NCBI GenBank assembly: GCA_902528215.1
Contig: CABZRR010000007.1
Coordinates: forward strand, 1-55,285
Origin: an uncultured SAR86 cluster bacterium
GTDB taxonomy: Bacteria > Pseudomonadota > Gammaproteobacteria > Magnimaribacterales > D2472
Direction of reading: 5' to 3'
DNA: 55,285 bases
A program made the position numbers and the translations under genes. Below, piece by piece: positions 51,385 through 55,285 of this stretch. How positions within the stretch are numbered: position 1 is the first letter of the stretch; every line of letters begins with the position of its first letter. The notes under the pieces are model-generated. The model searched no databases, was not told where the DNA came from, and saw only the letters and a list, made by a program, of their open reading frames with translations.

Positions 51385-52466
51385 TAGTTTATCTCGACAG
51401 ATTTAATCTTTTTTATTTTTACCTCTGGGATGGGGTTATTGGTTGAATCAATCCATCTCAAAAGCATTGCACCATTATTTCTGCCTTCTGTAATAAGGTT
51501 ATTTTTTATATTAATAGGAGAATGGCTGATGGTTATAATTATCGAGTTGTCATCTTCAAGAGTAGCAGACGAATCATTAATATGAATTGGATAATGTCTG
51601 TAATCTAGAGATTCCATCCAGTAATTCTCTAATTGAAAATTCCAATACTCACATTCTGGAATATCTGTGATAATTTGTAAGCATTCATCTTCATTGAACT
51701 CATAATATCCATGCAAATAACAAATTTTAGGGTCTCCGCCAGCTGCTTGAAAAAAGCTTTGATCACCAAGAGGAAGAGAATTTTTATGATTAAGTTTAAA
51801 TTCATTTACCCACTTTAAAAATGTAGATGCCGTTCCACTGACAAAAGCCAAGGTTTGATTGAGCTGATTTTCCAGTTTTTCTGTTGTTAAAAGTTCAGGT
51901 ATTGGTTTAGAGTCTAGATTTTTGATATTAATTTTTGCATGAGTTTGTTTAATTCTGTTTTTGTAGGTTTGACGCACTATAAGCATGTTTGCACTTTTGG
52001 GCATAGGTAAATAATTTTTAGAAGTCTCAGCCCCTCCAAGATAGAGAATAAAATCTCCAGAATTTTCTATCTCCATATCTCTCATATCAATTTCACCTAA
52101 AGAGATCATAGTTCCATCTTCACTGTACCTATTTTCTTTGATTCCAAAACTTAAATAATCTAATTCACCAATATTTCCATATATTTTATATGCATGCTCA
52201 CCATCAATGTTTGCATTTAAATAAATATTATCTGGATTATCAGCACCTATTTTTGCTGTTTCATGAGAAAGATTATAAAAAGATGGCGAGGTTGGATTTG
52301 AATGCTCTAAATTCATCTCTAATGCCAGGCGCATCAATCTTAGTAAATATCTATATCCTTCAGCTTGATCAATTTCACTAAGCGATGATTCTGACTCAAT
52401 GATAGACCCAAGATCTTTTAAGTTGTCACAAAAAGCATCCCATTTTTGTTTGAATAAATCTGCCAT
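51384..52466 (-). CDS. DUF1214-domain protein
   Basis: 360 residues. The C-terminal half shows the DUF1214 pattern: EYWNFQLENYWMESLDYRHYPIHINDSS then IIITISHSPINIKNNLITEG and GAMLLRWI. The N-terminal half starts with a helical EIDQAEGYRYLLRLMRLALEM. No function is established; related genes often stand near sulfotransferase and Rieske genes. It is the first gene of the minus-strand cluster and diverges from the APH-like gene across 66 bases. Confidence 0.8.
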   Translation of the reverse strand: MADLFKQKWDAFCDNLKDLGSIIESESSLSEIDQAEGYRYLLRLMRLALEMNLEHSNPTSPSFYNLSHETAKIGADNPDNIYLNANIDGEHAYKIYGNIGELDYLSFGIKENRYSEDGTMISLGEIDMRDMEIENSGDFILYLGGAETSKNYLPMPKSANMLIVRQTYKNRIKQTHAKINIKNLDSKPIPELLTTEKLENQLNQTLAFVSGTASTFLKWVNEFKLNHKNSLPLGDQSFFQAAGGDPKICYLHGYYEFNEDECLQIITDIPECEYWNFQLENYWMESLDYRHYPIHINDSSATLEDDNSIIITISHSPINIKNNLITEGRNNGAMLLRWIDSTNNPIPEVKIKKIKSVEIN

Positions 52467-52532
52467 ATTTTTTCTTTGTAATTAATTAAATTTATATTAT
52501 GGTTGATGTTTAATCAATGAATAATAAAGAGA

Positions 52533-53603
52533 ATGCCAAAACCACAAGAAAGAGATTTAGAGGAAACAAAGATTACATTTACAAGATGGCTTGAATCTAA
52601 ATTAACCGATGTAAATAATCTAAATGTTGAGTTATTAGGTGGCCCGGAGAATACAGGATTTTCAAATGAAACATTAAGCTTTAATGTGGCATATGAATTA
52701 GGAGATAAACAAATTAAAACTGGCATGGTTCTCAGGTTTTATCCAGAAGGATTCTTTGTTTTTCCTGATTACGATATTCATAAGCAATATCTGATTATGC
52801 AAAAGTTATCCGATCATGACATCAAAGTCCCAAATGTTCTTTGGTATGAATCAAGCGATGATATTTTTGGCACATCATTTTATGTGATGGAAATGGCTAA
52901 AGGCGATGCGCCTTCTGATAATCCTCCATTTCATCAAGAAGGCTGGGTTGCAGATTCATCAGAAGAGGTTAGAGAGAATATTTGGTGGGGATGGGTTGAG
53001 CAAATGGCCAAAATTCATCAAGTAGACATTACAGGTGGTGATTTTGAATTTCTTAATAGACCAGAGCTCGCAGAGAATTATCTTGATCAAGAATTAAATT
53101 ATTATTTTAATTTTCATGAATGGGCTATGGAAGGCGAAGCTCATCCAGTTGCTGACAAGGCTCGCGAGTGGTTAAAAGCAAATAAACCCTCTCCTAATCA
53201 AGCTTCGATACTGTGGGGAGATTGCAGGTGTGCAAATATTATGTATACCCCTGATGGAGATGTGTCTGCAGTTTTAGATTGGGAAATGGCTGCTTTAGGC
53301 GATCCTTGTATTGATCTTGCTTGGGGGATAGCCATAGATGATTGTAATTCAAAAGGAGTTCATGTTGATCGCTTAAGTGGTTTTCCTGGTCCGGTTGCAA
53401 CGATAGCTAAATGGGAGGCTTTAACAGGTTTAAGTGCAAATAATTTTGATTATTATTATATTTTGGCTCTATACAAATTCACCGTGATAATGGTTAAAGT
53501 CGTCCGTAAATTGGAGCACTATGAAATGATGCCACTAGGTATGAACGCACACATAAACAATCACGTAACACCAATGCTTGAAGCAAAACTAAAGGAACTC
53601 TAA
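52533..53603 (+). CDS. APH-family phosphotransferase (ACAD10/11-like kinase)
   Basis: 356 residues. LLGGPENTGFSNETLSF opens the N-lobe, ILWGDCRCANIMY is the catalytic loop (the first His of HGD is Trp here, as common in this group) and VLDWEMAALGDPCIDLAW is the metal-binding DxD-type loop. Related domains phosphorylate 4-hydroxyacyl-CoA in eukaryotic ACAD10/11. The acyl substrate in bacteria is unknown. It ends in a TAATG overlap with the ALDH gene. Confidence 0.88.
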   Translation: MPKPQERDLEETKITFTRWLESKLTDVNNLNVELLGGPENTGFSNETLSFNVAYELGDKQIKTGMVLRFYPEGFFVFPDYDIHKQYLIMQKLSDHDIKVPNVLWYESSDDIFGTSFYVMEMAKGDAPSDNPPFHQEGWVADSSEEVRENIWWGWVEQMAKIHQVDITGGDFEFLNRPELAENYLDQELNYYFNFHEWAMEGEAHPVADKAREWLKANKPSPNQASILWGDCRCANIMYTPDGDVSAVLDWEMAALGDPCIDLAWGIAIDDCNSKGVHVDRLSGFPGPVATIAKWEALTGLSANNFDYYYILALYKFTVIMVKVVRKLEHYEMMPLGMNAHINNHVTPMLEAKLKEL

Positions 53604-55129
53604 TGGCTATTTTTTCTATTTCAAAATCTGAAACTGGACAAAAATTATTAACTTTACAAAGTCCAGTTGACCTATCTCATATCGATACCTATGAATGTAC
53701 ATCCTCTGAAGACATTTCAAAAATAATGACGCAGGCAAAAATTGCACAAAGTGAATGGAAAAAAACATCACTTAAAGAGCGAGTTGAATTGATGCATAAG
53801 GTTGCTGATATTGTGATTCAGCAACAAGACAGAATCATGGAAGTTGTTATGAGGGAAACAGGCAAACCTCAACAGGAGGCTATGGCAATGGAAGTGTTTT
53901 CTGCCGTTGATTCATTGGTTTTTTATGCAAAAAGAGCCAAAAAATGGTTATCTGACAAGAAAATTAAAATGCATGGGCCTATGCAGTTTTTAAAAAAAAC
54001 TATTATAACTTACAAGCCAAGAGGGGTAGTTGCTGTTATTACTCCTTGGAATGGACCATTCATCTTATCAATTAATCCTGTGATTCAGTCTGTTTTATGC
54101 GGTAATAGTGTTGTTGTAAAACCTTCTGAAGTAACGCCCATGTCAGGAGCTTTGGTTGAGGAGATATTTGCATTGGCAGAAGCTCCAGTGCATTTAGTTC
54201 AAACTGTAATTGGAGACGGTGAAACAGGCGCAGAACTAATTGATAATGGCCCTGATAAAGTGTCTTTTACTGGCAGTGTTGCTACAGGAAAGAAAATAGC
54301 TACCAAATGTGGGGAGATGCTAATTCCTTATAGCCTGGAATTGGGTGGCAAAGATGCAATGATTGTTTGCTCTGATGCTGATGTTAAGGATGCAGCCAGT
54401 GGTGCTGTTGTAGGTTCATGTATGAATGCTGGTCAATATTGCTGTGGCACAGAAAGAATTTATGTAATGGATGATATTTACGATGAGTTTGTTGGCGAAG
54501 TTGTTTCTATTACGAAGACACTAATTCAATCAAATGATTGTAAGGGTGATGTCGGCCCAACTTTTTGGGATAAACAAATAGAAATAATTGAAGATCATGT
54601 AAAAGATGCAATAGATAAGGGAGCGAAAGTTCTGGTTGGAGGAAAGCGTAATCCAAATTTTGAAGGGCTATATTTTGAACCAACGGTTTTGACCGAGGTA
54701 ACTCATGAAATGAAGATAATGAAGGATGAAACTTTTGGACCTATCATTTCAATAATGAAAGTTAGCTCTGAAGAAGAAGCTTTAATGCTAGCCAATCAAT
54801 CTCATTATGGATTGAATGGGAATGTTTGGACCAAAGATTTAATTAAAGGAAAAAAATTAGCTCAATCTATTGAAACAGGAGCATGCTCTGTAAACGATAT
54901 GGCAATGAGCTATGGCGTTAATGAAGTTCCTTTTGGAGGTGTTAAAGAAAGTGGCCTAGGAGTAGTTAATGGAGAGGAGGGCTTACTAGCATATGCTCAT
55001 GCCATGCCAATTATCATTGGAAAGAAATCAGCATCTGCATATCCTTATACAGATAAATCTTTTGAGCAACTAAAAGGCGCACTCAAGATTTTCTGGGGAA
55101 ACAGATTAGTTAGAAAATTATTTGGCTAA
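53603..55129 (+). CDS. NAD(P)-dependent aldehyde dehydrogenase
   Basis: 508 residues. VAVITPWNGPFILSINPV, VVKPSEVTPMSG, FTGSVATGKKIA, SLELGGKDAMIV (catalytic Glu), NAGQYCCGTERIYV (catalytic Cys) and TFGPIISIM are in the right order. It oxidises an aldehyde to the acid, perhaps the product of the P450 or Rieske steps. It is co-transcribed with the kinase upstream. Confidence 0.93.
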   Translation: MAIFSISKSETGQKLLTLQSPVDLSHIDTYECTSSEDISKIMTQAKIAQSEWKKTSLKERVELMHKVADIVIQQQDRIMEVVMRETGKPQQEAMAMEVFSAVDSLVFYAKRAKKWLSDKKIKMHGPMQFLKKTIITYKPRGVVAVITPWNGPFILSINPVIQSVLCGNSVVVKPSEVTPMSGALVEEIFALAEAPVHLVQTVIGDGETGAELIDNGPDKVSFTGSVATGKKIATKCGEMLIPYSLELGGKDAMIVCSDADVKDAASGAVVGSCMNAGQYCCGTERIYVMDDIYDEFVGEVVSITKTLIQSNDCKGDVGPTFWDKQIEIIEDHVKDAIDKGAKVLVGGKRNPNFEGLYFEPTVLTEVTHEMKIMKDETFGPIISIMKVSSEEEALMLANQSHYGLNGNVWTKDLIKGKKLAQSIETGACSVNDMAMSYGVNEVPFGGVKESGLGVVNGEEGLLAYAHAMPIIIGKKSASAYPYTDKSFEQLKGALKIFWGNRLVRKLFG

Positions 55130-55133
55130 TAAT

Positions 55134-55285
55134 TTATTTCGGTTTTGCAACTTCAAGGTAGGTTGGCTTTTCGCCGCCTCCATGAACATCTAAAGATGCT
55201 CCTGTTACCCACTCTGAAAGATTTGATGCAAAGAACAAACAGGCATTTGCAATATCAGATGGTTTACCCATTCTTTTCATTGGAA
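55134..55285 (-). CDS. Short-chain dehydrogenase, C-terminal part (cut by window edge)
   Basis: The last 50 codons on the minus strand are seen: PMKRMGKPSDIANACLFFAS, then NLSEWVTGASLDVHGGGEKP, then TYLEVAKPK before TAA. The MGKPSDIANACLFFAS and VTGASLDVHGG pattern is the classical SDR C-terminus. The Rossmann and catalytic parts lie beyond 55285. It is convergent with the ALDH gene, with four bases between stops. Confidence 0.88.
   Translation of the reverse strand, partial: PMKRMGKPSDIANACLFFASNLSEWVTGASLDVHGGGEKPTYLEVAKPK

Noticed and set aside
52533-53603. Inactivated kinase, since His of HGD is Trp
   Set aside because: WGD at this place is usual in the ACAD10-like APH group; the Asp and Asn are kept.
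1-55285. CRISPR array, insertion sequence or prophage
   Set aside because: No regularly spaced repeats, transposase, integrase or phage structural genes were seen on either strand.

Overview
The window is AT-rich (roughly one third G+C by eye), gene-dense, bacterial chromosomal DNA. It looks like a streamlined marine gammaproteobacterium of the SAR86 kind; that placement is inference. The support is a near-consensus gammaproteobacterial LexA box, the tesA/ybbA/ybbP arrangement known from Escherichia coli, a full-length (two-module) QueF, a YadG/YadH-like ABC pair, BolA, an E. coli-type TatD, and many short overlaps between genes (TAATG, ATGA, GTGA). I see no transposase, integrase, phage gene or CRISPR array.

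Layout. 0-5.5 kb: a sulfatase cut by the window edge and apparently frameshifted, an alpha/beta hydrolase, a cryptochrome/photolyase-related protein, a PhoD-like phosphatase and a lipoprotein. 5.4-11.9 kb: tRNA-Gly with a small DUF6356-type frame antisense to its upstream side, O6-alkylguanine methyltransferase, BolA, an RND/MMPL exporter, an alpha-methylacyl-CoA racemase, TatD and a thioesterase. 11.9-17.7 kb: a tight operon of MoxR ATPase, CoxE-like VWA protein, a UraA/SulP-type permease, an ABC-2 exporter and QueF. 17.7-21.5 kb: tesA diverging from ybbA-ybbP with overlapping 5' ends. 21.5-24.8 kb: tRNA-Ser, a small HTH regulator behind a G9 tract, two VOC proteins, a LexA-controlled 77-residue protein of unknown function, a structured RNA with two tiny reading frames and a terminator, an EamA permease and a rhodanese. 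24.8-38.5 kb: gamma-glutamyltransferase, two nearly identical tRNA-Arg genes with different anticodons (TCG, ACG), DUF3604, an MBL-fold hydrolase, DUF2237, an NTF2-like protein, a PaaI-like thioesterase, P450, an M16 peptidase, an M28 peptidase and a Baeyer-Villiger-type monooxygenase. 38.5-45.4 kb: a signalling block with an EAL phosphodiesterase, a HisKA-REC-GGDEF protein without an ATPase domain, a single-domain receiver and a hybrid histidine kinase, followed by a small TonB-C protein. 45.5-55.3 kb: a CBS protein, a GPH-type transporter, rubredoxin, and a catabolic-looking cluster (Rieske oxygenase, amidohydrolase, two SDRs, sulfotransferase-like, DUF1214, APH-like kinase, aldehyde dehydrogenase).

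How the parts fit. P450, BVMO, racemase, CoA thioesterases, a KshA-like Rieske oxygenase, SDRs and ALDH together suggest oxidative breakdown of branched or polycyclic lipids such as sterols or terpenoids; the substrate is not shown by the sequence. The 39-45 kb block looks like one phosphorelay that feeds cyclic-di-GMP turnover. The least explained elements are the SOS-controlled small protein at 22.5 kb, the structured leader or small RNA at 22.85-23.05 kb, and the in-frame amber codon before the DUF6356-like frame at 5.66 kb.
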